A stretch of 64,000 bases of DNA from an uncultured Olsenella sp. (GCA_900316105.1 ONBR01000011.1:62001-126000); one strand, 5' to 3'. Positions 35,262-44,428 are shown, numbered from the stretch's first letter. A program made the numbers and translations. The notes: generated from the letters alone by a model not told the origin.

Positions 35262-37807
35262 ATGCGTCGACACACCAGCTGCATGATTGGGCTCTCTCTT
35301 CCCGTAGCCCTGGCAATAACCTTGACCAGCGGAGTGCCCGCCCTGGCCCAGGAGAAAGCCGCGTCCGCACCGCAAAGGAGGCCATTGGCGCTGCCACTCC
35401 TGCAAGAGCTAACGCCAGCTCCGAAAAGGCGGGCGCTGTCAGCTCGGCCAAGGCCAGCTCCGCATCCGGCAGCTCCGGCTCGACTAAGGCCAGCTCCGCA
35501 TCCGGCAGCTCCGGCTCGGCAAACGCCCAGGTAGGCGCTACCCCCAAGACTACCTCCAGCCAGGCAGCAAGCTCCGCCCAGGCTGGCGCCGCCACTCCCA
35601 GCACAGCCGACGGCGCCTCCTCTAGCACGGACGCCGCCCCCGCCCAGACCACCATCCAGAAGTCGAACGGCGTCTACAACCTCAGGTCCGATTCCCTCAG
35701 CATGGATGTGTACAGCGCCTCTCGCAGCAAGGGTGCGACCGTCCAGCTCTACTCGACCAACCACACCGGCGCACAGAACTTCTCGGTCACCAATGTCCAA
35801 GGCGGTGTCTCCTTACGCTCGGTTCTCTCGGGCCGAGCCGTCACCGTAGACTCCCGCGGAGCCCTTACCCTGGGAGACCAGACCACGGCAGGCCTTTGGC
35901 AGTTCGTCGGCCACAACGACAAGGCCAGACTTCAGTACGTGGGCCCTGGCTCCTACAAGGGCAAAGTCCTTGGCGTCTCAGGCCAGCAGAGGTCTGGCGC
36001 CCGCCTGATCCTGGGCGGCACCCCCATTGACTTCGCCATTACCAGCACCCTCATCTCCGAGCTCCAGAATCAGCCCTACGTGACCGTAGCCCCCTCGGGC
36101 GGATCGTCAGCCTCGAAGGTCATCGACTGCGCCAGTGGTGGCACGGGCGATGGCACCAACGTCCAGCTCTACTCGAGCAATGGAACTGGTGCACAGAAGT
36201 GGCAGGTCGAGTACGACAGCTCCCTGGGAATGTACGCCTTCAAGAACGTAAGGTCCCAGAGGGTTCTGGATGTCAATGGTGCCGGCACGCGCTCTGGAAC
36301 CAACGTCCACCTGTGGATTTCCAACGGCACCATGGCACAACGTTGGATCGTAGAGAAGGAAGGCAGTGCCTACCGCATCTACAGCGGTCTCAGCGGCCTC
36401 TCCCTTGACCTCTCTGGGGCAAACTTCCGCGACGGGGCAAACATGCAGGTCTGGGCCGCCAACCACACGAATGCCCAGCGCTTCCTCATCCAAGGCACGT
36501 CGGTCTTCTCCAATGGTCTCTACACACTCTATAACGGAAGCCGCGTTGCGGACGTGGCGAGCGGAAGCCTGACCAGCGGCGCGAACGTACAGCTCTACGC
36601 CCCCAACCGCACCCTGGCCCAGAAGTACTACCTCCGCAGGACTTCCGGCCAGGATGTCTACGAGGTGGAGAACGCCGCCGACGGCAGGCTCCTCACCGAC
36701 ACGAACGGCAACGCCAACAAGCGTGACCGCCTTTCCGGCTCGGCAGCATCCGCTCAGCGCTGGCGCTTGGTCCCCACCTGGGGCGGCGGCTTCGTCTTTG
36801 TGAACCAGCAGACCGGTCGTGCGCTCGACCTCTCGGGCAATCGCAACGCCAACGGCACCAACATCGATACCTACAGCGTCAACGGGACGGGCGCCCAGCG
36901 TTGGGTCCCCACCGCAGCAAACACCTTTGATGGCGGAGTCATCGATATCGTCGGGAATAACAACATGGCTTTGGACGTGAACAACGCCTCGCAGGCAAAC
37001 GGCGCCAACGTCCAGGCCTGGTCCCGCAACTACTCCCTCGCCCAGCGTTGGGCAACCGTGAATCTGGGAGGCAGCCAGTGGGAGCTCGTCAATGCCTCCT
37101 CGGCACGCGTGCTCGAGGCCGACAATGGCAACGGCAACGTCCGCCAGGGTGTTTGGCTGGACTACGCCAACCAGAAGTGGTCTTTCCGCTATCTGGGCAA
37201 TGGCAAGTTCGCCCTGGTCAATGCCGCCAATGGCAAGGTCATCGTTATGGGCGGCAGTCAGGGAAACAACGCCTATGCCACCTATACCAGCAGCACCGAC
37301 CGCAACCAGCAGTTCTCCATTCGGGAGGCCAGTCTCAGCGAGAACGTTCGCAGGAACATGGTGGTCAAGTTTGCCTCGCACATGGGAGAAACGACCCGCA
37401 GGTTCAACAGCTACTACATCAACTCCGTCGTCGTTAACGACGGCGGCAGCTCCATCAGGCCCAACCGTCAGGGATATCAGTGCGCGGCCTGGTGCTACTT
37501 CGTCTTGAAGTACAGCGGCAACCAGTATGCCTACGGACCCGCCACCGCTTGGCCTGGCGTCCTCTACAATCGCTTCTCGGCAGCCAGCCGTCTGAACAAT
37601 TCGCCTCGCCCTGGCGACATTGCCCTCTTCTCTTGGAACGCGAGCTGGAACAAGCCCTACTACCGGGCCTCCCATGCCGCCATCGTCGATTGGGCCAACG
37701 GCAGCGGCTACATGCTCTACGACGGAAACTGCGGAGGCCTCTTTAACCATCACTTCAAGAGTTGGGGCCAGTGGCCTCTGGTTGGCTTCTGCCACCCCTT
37801 CTTCTAA
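35262..37807 (+). pseudogene. Secreted ricin-type lectin / CHAP hydrolase with one-base frameshift
   Basis: A likely secreted cell-wall hydrolase. The signal peptide (RRHTSC...SGVPALA) starts at the ATG at 35262, with GGGGGA upstream. It then shifts frame near 35369: adding one base there would join ALAQEKAASA to AKEAIGAATP and give a single 848-aa protein. A Ser/Ala/Gly-rich linker with an exact repeat of KASSASGSSGS follows. Next come six or more beta-trefoil repeats of the form GxNVQLYxxNGTxAQxW. A C-terminal CHAP domain of about 150 aa has catalytic Cys in YQCAAWCYF and His in ASHAAIVDW. The frame from about 35372 to 37807 is otherwise intact. An error in the sequence is possible; a real lesion would block secretion. 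Confidence 0.8.
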
Positions 37808-37830
37808 AAGGAAAATCTATCCAAAACGAC

Positions 37831-37868
37831 AGAGGGACGGTCACGCGGGTGGCCGTCCCTCTTTTTTT
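37831..37868 (+). terminator. Terminator of the lectin/CHAP gene, downstream copy of the 29-bp repeat
   Basis: Arms 37831-37840 and 37853-37862 are followed by a run of seven T. Positions 37832-37860 are identical to 35078-35106. Confidence 0.9.
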
Positions 37869-37919
37869 CATCCGTTTCTCCGCTACCCACGAGCAAGTTC
37901 AGCAGATTCCCGCTAAGCG

Positions 37920-38705
37920 CTACGCACCCAGCTGGACCCCCTGTTCCTTGAGCCAGCGGTCAATGAGCTGCATGACCTTCAGGCAGGCCTCGCCGCGAAA
38001 ACCATGCTCGGCCCCCTCGATGACGTGAAACTCGCACTTCTCGTAGCGCTTTGCGGCACGCTTGGCATAGGACAGGGGCACGATGGGATCCAAGTCGCCG
38101 TGGTTCAGAAGGACCGGTCCCCTGTAGGCGCCGACCTCACCAAAGAGGTCCAAGTCCCACATGTCGGCGATGTAGCGCCTGCCCACAGTGATCCATCCGT
38201 CAAAGAAGGGCACCTCCTCCGGCACCTCGTCCAGGGACTCGAAGCGACCGTGTGCGTCGTCCACCAGCACGAAGGCGGGGTAGTTGAGGATGATGCCCCG
38301 GATGTCAGCTGCGCGCCTGGGCGCCAGCAGGGAGGTGACCACGCCTCCCTGGCTCCCGCCCATCAGAAAGACCTGGTCCCTGTCAACAAAGTCCCAGGTC
38401 AGAGCCTCATCCAGGGCCTCGCTGAGGTCGTCTTCCTCGGTGATGACCGACATGTCCAAGGTGCTGCCGTCGCTTCTATTGCCCTCGGCGCTGCCACCGC
38501 GGAAGTCAAAGGCACAGTAGGCCACACCCTCGCTGGCGAGGTGCCGGCCATAGGCCTCCCCCGTCGTGTGGTCGGCCCCGAACTCGTGGGAGAAGATCAC
38601 GAGCGGACAGGGTCGGTCGGGACCTGCGCCCTCGGGCAGGAAGGCCTGGCCATAGATGCGCTGGCCCTCTTTTCCCACATAGAATTCCTTGATCGTGTAG
38701 TCCAT
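37920..38705 (-). CDS. Alpha/beta hydrolase (dienelactone hydrolase-like)
   Basis: A 261-aa cytosolic serine hydrolase. The nucleophile elbow is GGSQGG, the oxyanion region is FSHEFGADHTTGEAYGRHLA, and the C-terminal part has HGDLDPIVP (Asp) and EGAEHGF (His), which complete the triad. Such proteins act as esterases or acyl-peptide hydrolases; the substrate is unknown. The start is the ATG at 38705 with AGGAGG nine bases upstream. It lies 115 bp downstream of rsmB on the same strand. Confidence 0.88.
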   Translation of the reverse strand: MDYTIKEFYVGKEGQRIYGQAFLPEGAGPDRPCPLVIFSHEFGADHTTGEAYGRHLASEGVAYCAFDFRGGSAEGNRSDGSTLDMSVITEEDDLSEALDEALTWDFVDRDQVFLMGGSQGGVVTSLLAPRRAADIRGIILNYPAFVLVDDAHGRFESLDEVPEEVPFFDGWITVGRRYIADMWDLDLFGEVGAYRGPVLLNHGDLDPIVPLSYAKRAAKRYEKCEFHVIEGAEHGFRGEACLKVMQLIDRWLKEQGVQLGA

Positions 38706-38728
38706 CAGTCTCTGCCTCCTGATAGTGA

Positions 38729-38834
38729 TCGGGTTCGTCCCCGCCGCAGCTCCGCCAGGAGCGTCGCTTGTCGTAGAGCCATTCGCACGCCTCGACCGGT
38801 TCATCCCCGCTGCAGCTCAGTCAGGAGCGTCGCA
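38729..38834. repeat. Imperfect 36-bp direct duplication at the rsmB 3' end
   Basis: Positions 38729-38764 and 38799-38834 are alike at about 31 of 36 bases, 70 bp apart. The second copy contains the rsmB stop codon at 38821; the first copy lies downstream of it with the stop codon lost by substitution. Confidence 0.7.
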
Positions 38835-40365
38835 GGACGGCGCAGTAGTGGGCGTCTGGCCCACCCAGCCTCTGTCCGAAGCAGCAGGAGCCATCGGGCA
38901 GGACGGACGACCGGATCCACTCCAGGGCCTCGCCGTGGATGCCGCGCTCCTCCGCCAGCTTTCCCACGTTCACGGGCGAGAAGCCACGTCCCGCGTCACT
39001 CTGGAGAAAGGCGGCTACTATGTCCTCGTCCTCCTGCACCAGGGGCGAGCAGGTGCTATAGACCAAAGTTCCACCCTCTCCAACGCGGGAGGCAGCGGCG
39101 CGAAGCATGCAAAGCTGAATTGCCGGCAGGGATTTGGGGTGATCCGCATCCACCAGAGCCGGATCCAGCGACCAGGCAATTTCGGGGTGACGGCGTAAGG
39201 TGCCAACGCCAGAGCAGGGCGCGTCTACAAAGACCGTGTCAAAACGCCCCATCACTTCCCTGGGAAGACGCCTTCCGTCCAGCTCGCAAGCATCGAACAC
39301 GAGGGACCTGCACCGGTCTCCAAAGCCGGCCTTCTTGACGCGCTTGACGGCCAGCTGCACCTTGAACCGCTCCAGGTCGATGGAGCAGGTGTCAATCTGG
39401 ACCCCACGATAGTGGGCCGCGGACTGCATGAGCAGGGTCTTTGTCCCCCTGCCTTGTCCTACCTCCAAAAGCTGGGCGTCTGTGGCGGGAGTCGTGAGGA
39501 TGGCAACGACCTGGGACGAGAGATCAGAGGGAATCACGTCCACATTCTGGACCAGTCGCGACCCCGCAAGGCCCGCCGGACTCCCCAAGACGAAACTACC
39601 CCTGACGCCAGCGGGCTTGGGATCAAGGCCGGTCCCCACCAGGAGAGCCTCAGACTGACCGGCGGGGTGCTTCAGGTAGTTGCCCGCGACATAGACGGGA
39701 GCCGGCTCCTCCAGGGAAAGAGCCAGGTCCCTCGTGAAGGCCAGCCCCCTGGACCTGACGAGCTCGTCCACAATCCATTGTGGCAAACCGCCCACGAATG
39801 CCAGATCAGTTGGGTCAGTGCCACCCGCCTGGACACGAGCGCGCGCCTCATTCAGACGCGGCAGGTCCTCCTCGGCAACTCGGTGCAGGACGGCGTTGGT
39901 AAGGCCAGTCACCCGGGGGCGCACGGCACGGGTAAGCTCCACTCCGTCGTTGACGACGGCGGGTATTGGCGTGGTTAGGTGAAGAATCTCGTAGCTGCAG
40001 AGCCTGAGCACGTCACGCACCTGTGGTTCGAGCTTTGTGCCTGGACGCAGATGCGCGTTGATCACCTGATCGAGCGTACCGCTCGTGGCAACGACACCCA
40101 GGGCAAGCCTGGTCGTCAGCGCCTTGTCTCGTCCAGAGAGCGCATCCATCTGTGAAGAGGACCTCAAAAGCTCCCTCATGTGTGCCTGACGACGGCGCTG
40201 CTCGCCCAGAAGCCTGAAGGCAGCAAGGCGTGCAGGCGATGCGTGGATGCTGACCGTAGGCTTCTTCGCAGCGGAACGCGACGAGCCAGCCGTCCTGCCA
40301 CCGGAGCGACCACGGGCCCCACCCCTGGCGTTTTCGCCCTTCCTTGGGCCTTGTCCGTTCGCCAT
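38821..40365 (-). CDS. rsmB: 16S rRNA (cytosine-967 C5)-methyltransferase
   Basis: It methylates C967 of small-subunit rRNA. A basic, low-complexity N-terminus (about residues 1-40) leads into a NusB-like RNA-binding domain (about 42-170). A Rossmann methyltransferase domain follows, with the two catalytic cysteine motifs VDAPCSGVGTLRRHPEIAW and YSTCSP. Length is 514 aa. It starts 1 bp after the fmt stop codon, in the conserved def-fmt-rsmB order. Confidence 0.94.
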   Translation of the reverse strand: MANGQGPRKGENARGGARGRSGGRTAGSSRSAAKKPTVSIHASPARLAAFRLLGEQRRRQAHMRELLRSSSQMDALSGRDKALTTRLALGVVATSGTLDQVINAHLRPGTKLEPQVRDVLRLCSYEILHLTTPIPAVVNDGVELTRAVRPRVTGLTNAVLHRVAEEDLPRLNEARARVQAGGTDPTDLAFVGGLPQWIVDELVRSRGLAFTRDLALSLEEPAPVYVAGNYLKHPAGQSEALLVGTGLDPKPAGVRGSFVLGSPAGLAGSRLVQNVDVIPSDLSSQVVAILTTPATDAQLLEVGQGRGTKTLLMQSAAHYRGVQIDTCSIDLERFKVQLAVKRVKKAGFGDRCRSLVFDACELDGRRLPREVMGRFDTVFVDAPCSGVGTLRRHPEIAWSLDPALVDADHPKSLPAIQLCMLRAAASRVGEGGTLVYSTCSPLVQEDEDIVAAFLQSDAGRGFSPVNVGKLAEERGIHGEALEWIRSSVLPDGSCCFGQRLGGPDAHYCAVLRRS

Positions 40366-40366
40366 C

Positions 40367-41278
40367 CTACACAGCGCTCCAGGAGTTCACGTCTCTGAGG
40401 CCAGACGCCCAGGAGGAGACCTCCATCTGGCGCTTCCCGTCGGGCTTCACGCTCAGGAGCTCGATGGCACCGTCGGAGCAGCCCAGGAAGACGTGACCCT
40501 TGCGGACCAGGACCACGCCTTGCCCGAGGGACTCGGAGCTCAGCCGGGCATCCAAGGCGCGGACGCCACGCCCGCCTACGGACAGACGAGCCGGAGCCTC
40601 GTCCATGGAGGCCTGGATACGTCGCCTGTTGTCCAAAGCCGTCGCCGCGGGATCCAGACGCATTTCGGCCTTGTCGATCTTTGCCGCGTAGGTGACCTGG
40701 GTGGGGTCCTGCTCAGTCCAGCTGACGGTACCGACCTCCATGTCTGTCAGGGCGGACACCAGCTCGTCAGCACCAAGCTGAGCGAGCTCGCCCATGATCT
40801 GGGGGGCGGGTTTCTCGCCTCGTTCGACCGAAGCCTGCCTGCAGTAGGCGCCCGCGTCCAAGTCGTGGACGATTCTCATGATGGAGATGCCGACGCGTTC
40901 GTCTCCGCTGAGAATCGCACGCTGGATGGGTGCGGCACCACGCCAGCGAGGCAGGAGGGAACCATGGACGTTGACGCAACCGAGGGGCGCCAGGTCCAGG
41001 AGCTCGTCAGGCAGGATCGCGCCAAAGGCCGCCACCGCGATGGCATCGGGAGCCTGGGCGCGGATGGCTTCCAGGACCTCGGCGGATACACGCTTGGTCT
41101 CCAGAACGGGAATGCCCAGCTCCGTGGCCGCCGCCTTCACAGGAGACGGAACGAGCTTCTTTCCACGACCCCTGACGGCGTCGGGGCGGGTGACTACCAG
41201 CGTGACCTCATAGGCCTTGGCCAGTGCCTTCAAGGATGGCACGGCGAAGTCGGGTGTGCCCATAAAGACAATGTGCAT
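40367..41278 (-). CDS. fmt: Methionyl-tRNA formyltransferase
   Basis: It formylates initiator Met-tRNA using 10-formyl-tetrahydrofolate. The protein begins MHIVFMGTPDFAVPSLKAL. It carries the catalytic region with LLPRWRGAAPIQRAI and the conserved Asn/His/Asp set (NVHGSLLP, and IVHDLDAG). A C-terminal OB-like domain binds tRNA. The start is the ATG at 41278 with GAGGAG four bases upstream, giving 303 aa. A few codons of upstream frame are not needed. Confidence 0.95.
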   Translation of the reverse strand: MHIVFMGTPDFAVPSLKALAKAYEVTLVVTRPDAVRGRGKKLVPSPVKAAATELGIPVLETKRVSAEVLEAIRAQAPDAIAVAAFGAILPDELLDLAPLGCVNVHGSLLPRWRGAAPIQRAILSGDERVGISIMRIVHDLDAGAYCRQASVERGEKPAPQIMGELAQLGADELVSALTDMEVGTVSWTEQDPTQVTYAAKIDKAEMRLDPAATALDNRRRIQASMDEAPARLSVGGRGVRALDARLSSESLGQGVVLVRKGHVFLGCSDGAIELLSVKPDGKRQMEVSSWASGLRDVNSWSAV

Positions 41279-41311
41279 GCTGCTCCTCAAAAAACTAGCG
41301 CTGAGGCAAAA

Positions 41312-41356
41312 GCGTCAGACGTCTCTGTTCTCCGATGTGAACAGGACGCCTGACGC
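41312..41356 (-). terminator. Terminator hairpin between def and fmt
   Basis: Arms 41312-41330 and 41339-41356 pair over about 17 bp with two imperfections, and TTTTG follows on the minus strand. It suggests that def and fmt can be expressed separately. Confidence 0.75.
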
Positions 41357-41404
41357 ACATGTCCCAAAAGAACTTTACATGACTATTCTAGTCTAGCCTT
41401 GTGG

Positions 41405-41950
41405 CTAGGAGTTGACCTCCACGTCACCAGGAACGGCACCGGCAGCGACGGCCTCCTGATATTCCCGCATAGCCGTGATGCGCTTGCCGGGAGTCAGGTG
41501 ATCCACCATGGTGACGCCATGCAGGTGGTCGATCTCGTGCTGGAGGCAGACGGCCATGAGGTTGTCCTGGGCCTCGTAGCGCATGAGGTCGCCGTCCAGG
41601 TTGAGGGCCTCGACGACCACGTGGCTAGGACGGTTGACCTCAACGGTGATACCCGGAAAGGACAGGCAGCCCTCGCCATAGGAGCGCACGGGACCATCGG
41701 CGGTGACGACCTTGGGATTGATGAGGACGTAGGGGTTCTTGTCCCCGTCGCCATAGTCGCAGTCGATGACCACGAGCTGGACCAGCTCGCCTACCTGAGG
41801 GGCCGCCAGACCACAGCCGTCAGCCGCGTACATGTCCTTGAGCATGCGCTTGGCAAGGGACTTGACCTTGCCGTCGATCTTCTCGATGGGAGCGCACTCG
41901 GCCTTGAGCCTGTCGTCAGGTGCGCAGACGATGTCCTTGATTCCTGCCAT
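41405..41950 (-). CDS. def: Peptide deformylase
   Basis: A metalloenzyme that removes the formyl group from nascent proteins. Motifs are GCGLAAPQ, EGCLSFPG with the metal-binding Cys, and HEIDHLHG with the two metal-binding histidines. I start it at the ATG at 41950 (MAGIKDIVCAPD), with AGGAG five bases upstream, giving 181 aa. The open frame to 42010 adds residues not typical of the family. It works on the product of fmt-dependent initiation, and both genes are adjacent. Confidence 0.95.
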   Translation of the reverse strand: MAGIKDIVCAPDDRLKAECAPIEKIDGKVKSLAKRMLKDMYAADGCGLAAPQVGELVQLVVIDCDYGDGDKNPYVLINPKVVTADGPVRSYGEGCLSFPGITVEVNRPSHVVVEALNLDGDLMRYEAQDNLMAVCLQHEIDHLHGVTMVDHLTPGKRITAMREYQEAVAAGAVPGDVEVNS

Positions 41951-42162
41951 ATTCACTCCTATGTGCATGACTGCGACCGGAGCCGCAGGGGCGCGCCTGG
42001 CTGGGAGCACCCTCCTTGCTGATAGTTTTTGTCACATTAGTAGTACCCAAAGTTTATACGCACAAACAGTCTCAGCCGCTTCGATGCGCAACTTTGATAC
42101 GATTTCTAGGTTAGAACGTATGACAAAGAAAGCGCTTATTTCACCGATGACAGCAATTTAGC

Positions 42163-43476
42163 GTGGAGACCTACCAGGCCCAGGGCTTCTTGCCCTCCTT
42201 CATAGCAATCGCCCAGGACTTCCGCATAAAGGTCCCCGAGGGCTACAGCGACGAGGAGGCAGATGCCACCCTGAACCGCCTGGCAACAGCCTGGTCCTCG
42301 GACAAAAAAGTAGGCGGATCAAGCCACCAGCGAAGGGCAGCCCGAGAGCAGTTTGACAGTAGCAGGCCTTCCGTCGTGGTGATCCAAAACGAGACCTTCT
42401 CCGACCTCTCCGACATGAACGGCCTCAACGCTGGCTACGGGGGACCTCAGTACTTCAAGAACGGCATCAACGACGCTCTGGTCCGCGGCGACCTCTATGT
42501 AGAGGCCTTTGGCGGTGGTACCTGCAACACGGAGTTCTCATTCCTGACGGGAAACTCCCTGGCTTATGTGGGCGCGGGCAAGTACCCCTACACGGTCTAC
42601 AACTTTGACCAGGTCCAAGCCCTACCCAGGCAGTTCAGGGAGCTGGGGTATAGGACCTCGGCCATCCATCCCAGCAAACCCACAAACTGGGAACGCGACC
42701 GCGTCTACCCCAGCATGGGCTTCGATGACTTCTACAGTCAGGAGAACGACTTTCTAGGCGCCGAGGTCTTCCACAGCGGCGTCAGCGACGAGGCAACCTA
42801 CGACAAGGTCATGGAACTTCTGGAATCGAGTGACGAGCCCCAGTTCGTCTGGGACGTGACCATGCAGAACCACAGCGGCTACGACCTGGGAAACATTCCC
42901 CAGGAGGACCAGGTGAACGTTGAGCCCCAGGGTGTGGGCAATGCCAAGGCGAACGCCCAACTGAACGAGTATCTATCCTGCATCCAGAAGTCCGACGAAC
43001 AGCTCCAGGCCTTCATGGACAGGCTCAGGCAGCTGAGCCGTCCGGTGGTCCTGGTCTTTTACGGAGACCACCAGCCCTCGATCACGCCCACCTACATCGA
43101 CGGCATCTATCCGCTGGACGAGCCCCTTGTTCACACCCAGCGTCAGTACCACACCCAGTACTTCGTCTGGGCCAACTACGATGTGTCCGGCAACGCCCAG
43201 GAGTCCGATCGCCAGGACACCTCGGTGGGTTACCTGGCAGCAACGACCCTGGAGCTGGCCGGCTGTGAGCTGACCCCCTATCAGATGGCTCAGCTGGACT
43301 GCAAGGAATCAATGCCCGCCATCAACCTCTTTGGCTACCAGGACACGGCCGGTACCTGGCACCGACTGGGCGAGAAGTCCGACCCAGAGTCGGACGATGC
43401 CAGCCAGGCTGCCTTCCAGGCCTACCAGGATCTGGGCGTCATCCAGTACCGGGAGTTTGCCGAGAAGGTCCAGTAG
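42163..43476 (+). pseudogene. 5'-truncated LTA-synthase-like sulfatase gene
   Basis: The 437-aa frame starts at a GTG and aligns with the full-length protein at 46933-49239 from about residue 304 onward (QGFLPSFIA, VVIQNETFSDLS, GGGTCNTEFSFLTGNS, VWDVTMQNHSGYDLGNIP, FYGDHQPS). The whole extracellular catalytic domain is present and its key residues are intact. The N-terminal membrane domain of about 300 residues is missing. A stop codon lies four codons upstream (42148-42150), and the upstream DNA to 42010 is AT-rich and unrelated. Without the membrane segments the enzyme could not sit outside the cell, so it is probably a remnant. An unexported soluble product cannot be excluded. Confidence 0.8.
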
Positions 43477-43579
43477 GGCAAGAAGGCCCGCGGGATGGGG
43501 GCGGCGCGGTCTCGCAACTCCATTGAGGCTCCCGGGCGGTTGCGAGGGTCCAGCCTCGGGGCTCGGGGGATGGGCGGGC

Positions 43580-43705
43580 CTCAGGGCCGATTGTGCGTGC
43601 CCAGCCGTCGGAAGTGTGCATCTCAGGGCCAGTTGTGTGCATCCAGCCGTCGGAAGTGTGCATCTCAGGGCCAGTTGTGTGCATCCAGCCGTCGGTTGTG
43701 AGTAG
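43580..43705 (-). repeat. Array 1, left half: six 21-bp repeats in reverse orientation
   Basis: Units start at 43580, 43601, 43622, 43643, 43664 and 43685, all exactly 21 bp. Read on the minus strand each carries ACACACWWCYG or a close variant. Units alternate between two types, so there is a 42-bp higher-order repeat. The last unit runs into the palindrome at 43691-43720. The array begins about 100 bp after the truncated LTA-synthase-like gene. Confidence 0.9.
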
Positions 43706-43720
43706 GTACTCACAACCGAC
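43691..43720. repeat. Central 30-bp perfect palindrome of array 1
   Basis: Fifteen bases (GTCGGTTGTGAGTAG would pair with its complement except at the centre) give a perfect 14-bp-arm palindrome around GG at 43705-43706. It joins the reverse and forward repeat orientations by placing two TACTCACAACCG units head to head. Confidence 0.9.
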
Positions 43721-43806
43721 GTATATATATGCAGGCCTTTTACCTGCGCAAACGCAAAACAGCAATCAGACAAGTTAATCGAATGGTGCCACAGAAGTCA
43801 AAAACT
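43721..43806. other. Array 1 spacer with box shared with array 2
   Basis: An AT-richer stretch between the palindrome and the forward repeats. The box GCCNTNTACCTGNGNAAACGNAA lies at 43735-43757, at offset 30-52 from the forward half-site at 43706. The same box occurs at the same offset in array 2 (56936-56958). An ATG at 43729 opens a frame through it, but I do not regard it as an established gene. Confidence 0.75.
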
Positions 43807-44162
43807 CTACTCACATCCGACGCCCGGATACACACATCCGATGCCCAGGTACTCACAACCGTTACTCAGATGCTCACAACCAGTGCCGAGACGCTCACAA
43901 CCAACGTCTATATACACACAACCGCGGCACTACTCGCACTCCTCAAGCAGGCTTGTACTCACAACCATCTTGCGGATGCACACAACCGGTGCCCAGGTGC
44001 GCACATCCGACACCTAGATACACACCAGGTACCGAAACGCTCACATCCGACGCCCAGGTGCGCACAACCGCGGCCCAGGTGCGCACAACCGACGCCCGGC
44101 TACACACACCCGACACCCGGCTACACACAACCGACGCCCGGCTACGCACAACCGAACCCCGT
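43807..44162 (+). repeat. Array 1, right half: about sixteen 21-bp repeats
   Basis: The consensus unit is NTACNCACAWCCGACGCCCRG. Units run in steps of 21 from 43807; one slip of +1 occurs near 43955 and one of -2 near 44037. The last five units (44058-44162) are the most regular. The period keeps all frames free of frequent stops, which creates spurious open frames on both strands. This array and its left half fill most of the 952-bp gap between the truncated sulfatase gene and priA. Confidence 0.9.
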
Positions 44163-44315
44163 CGCACCCCGCATCCCATCAAATGGCCAAACCACAAGCT
44201 CCCCAATAAAAAAACGGCGCAAAAAGTGCGCCCGCCCATCTCCTTCCCCACCGCCCGCCCATCTTCCCCACTCCCGTTCCATAGACCTGAACCAGGGGTA
44301 ATTCTGGCTGCAGGA

Positions 44316-44395
44316 GGGAGGCCGACCGCCTTTGCTCAGGCGCAGTTCGCGCGAAGCGTGCTTTCTGAGCACTGAGCAAAGGCGGTCGGCCTCCC
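44316..44395. repeat. 24-bp perfect hairpin with conserved internal core, copy 2
   Basis: Arms 44316-44339 and 44372-44395 are exact complements. The internal part has CAGGCGCAGTTCGC and TCTGAGCACTGA, shared with the hairpin at 12153-12243. It lies about 30 bp past the priA stop codon on the minus strand and may terminate priA. Confidence 0.85.
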
Positions 44396-44428
44396 GGCAC
44401 GCAGGTCAGTTACCTCTTGTTCTCTTGC

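Noticed and set aside
35184..35534. Separate small secreted protein gene
   Set aside because: Only its signal peptide is real; after about residue 60 the frame is a Pro/Arg shadow of the Ser/Ala linker of the lectin-CHAP protein.
43580..44162. CRISPR array
   Set aside because: The repeat is 21 bp with no distinct spacers, the orientation inverts at a palindrome, and no cas gene is present. The same applies to 56802-57385.
43729..44301. Repeat-rich protein gene across array 1
   Set aside because: A 21-bp period keeps all frames open on both strands. The frame breaks at the 1-bp and 2-bp slips, and it has no convincing ribosome-binding site. I leave a short peptide from the spacer box as a possibility only.
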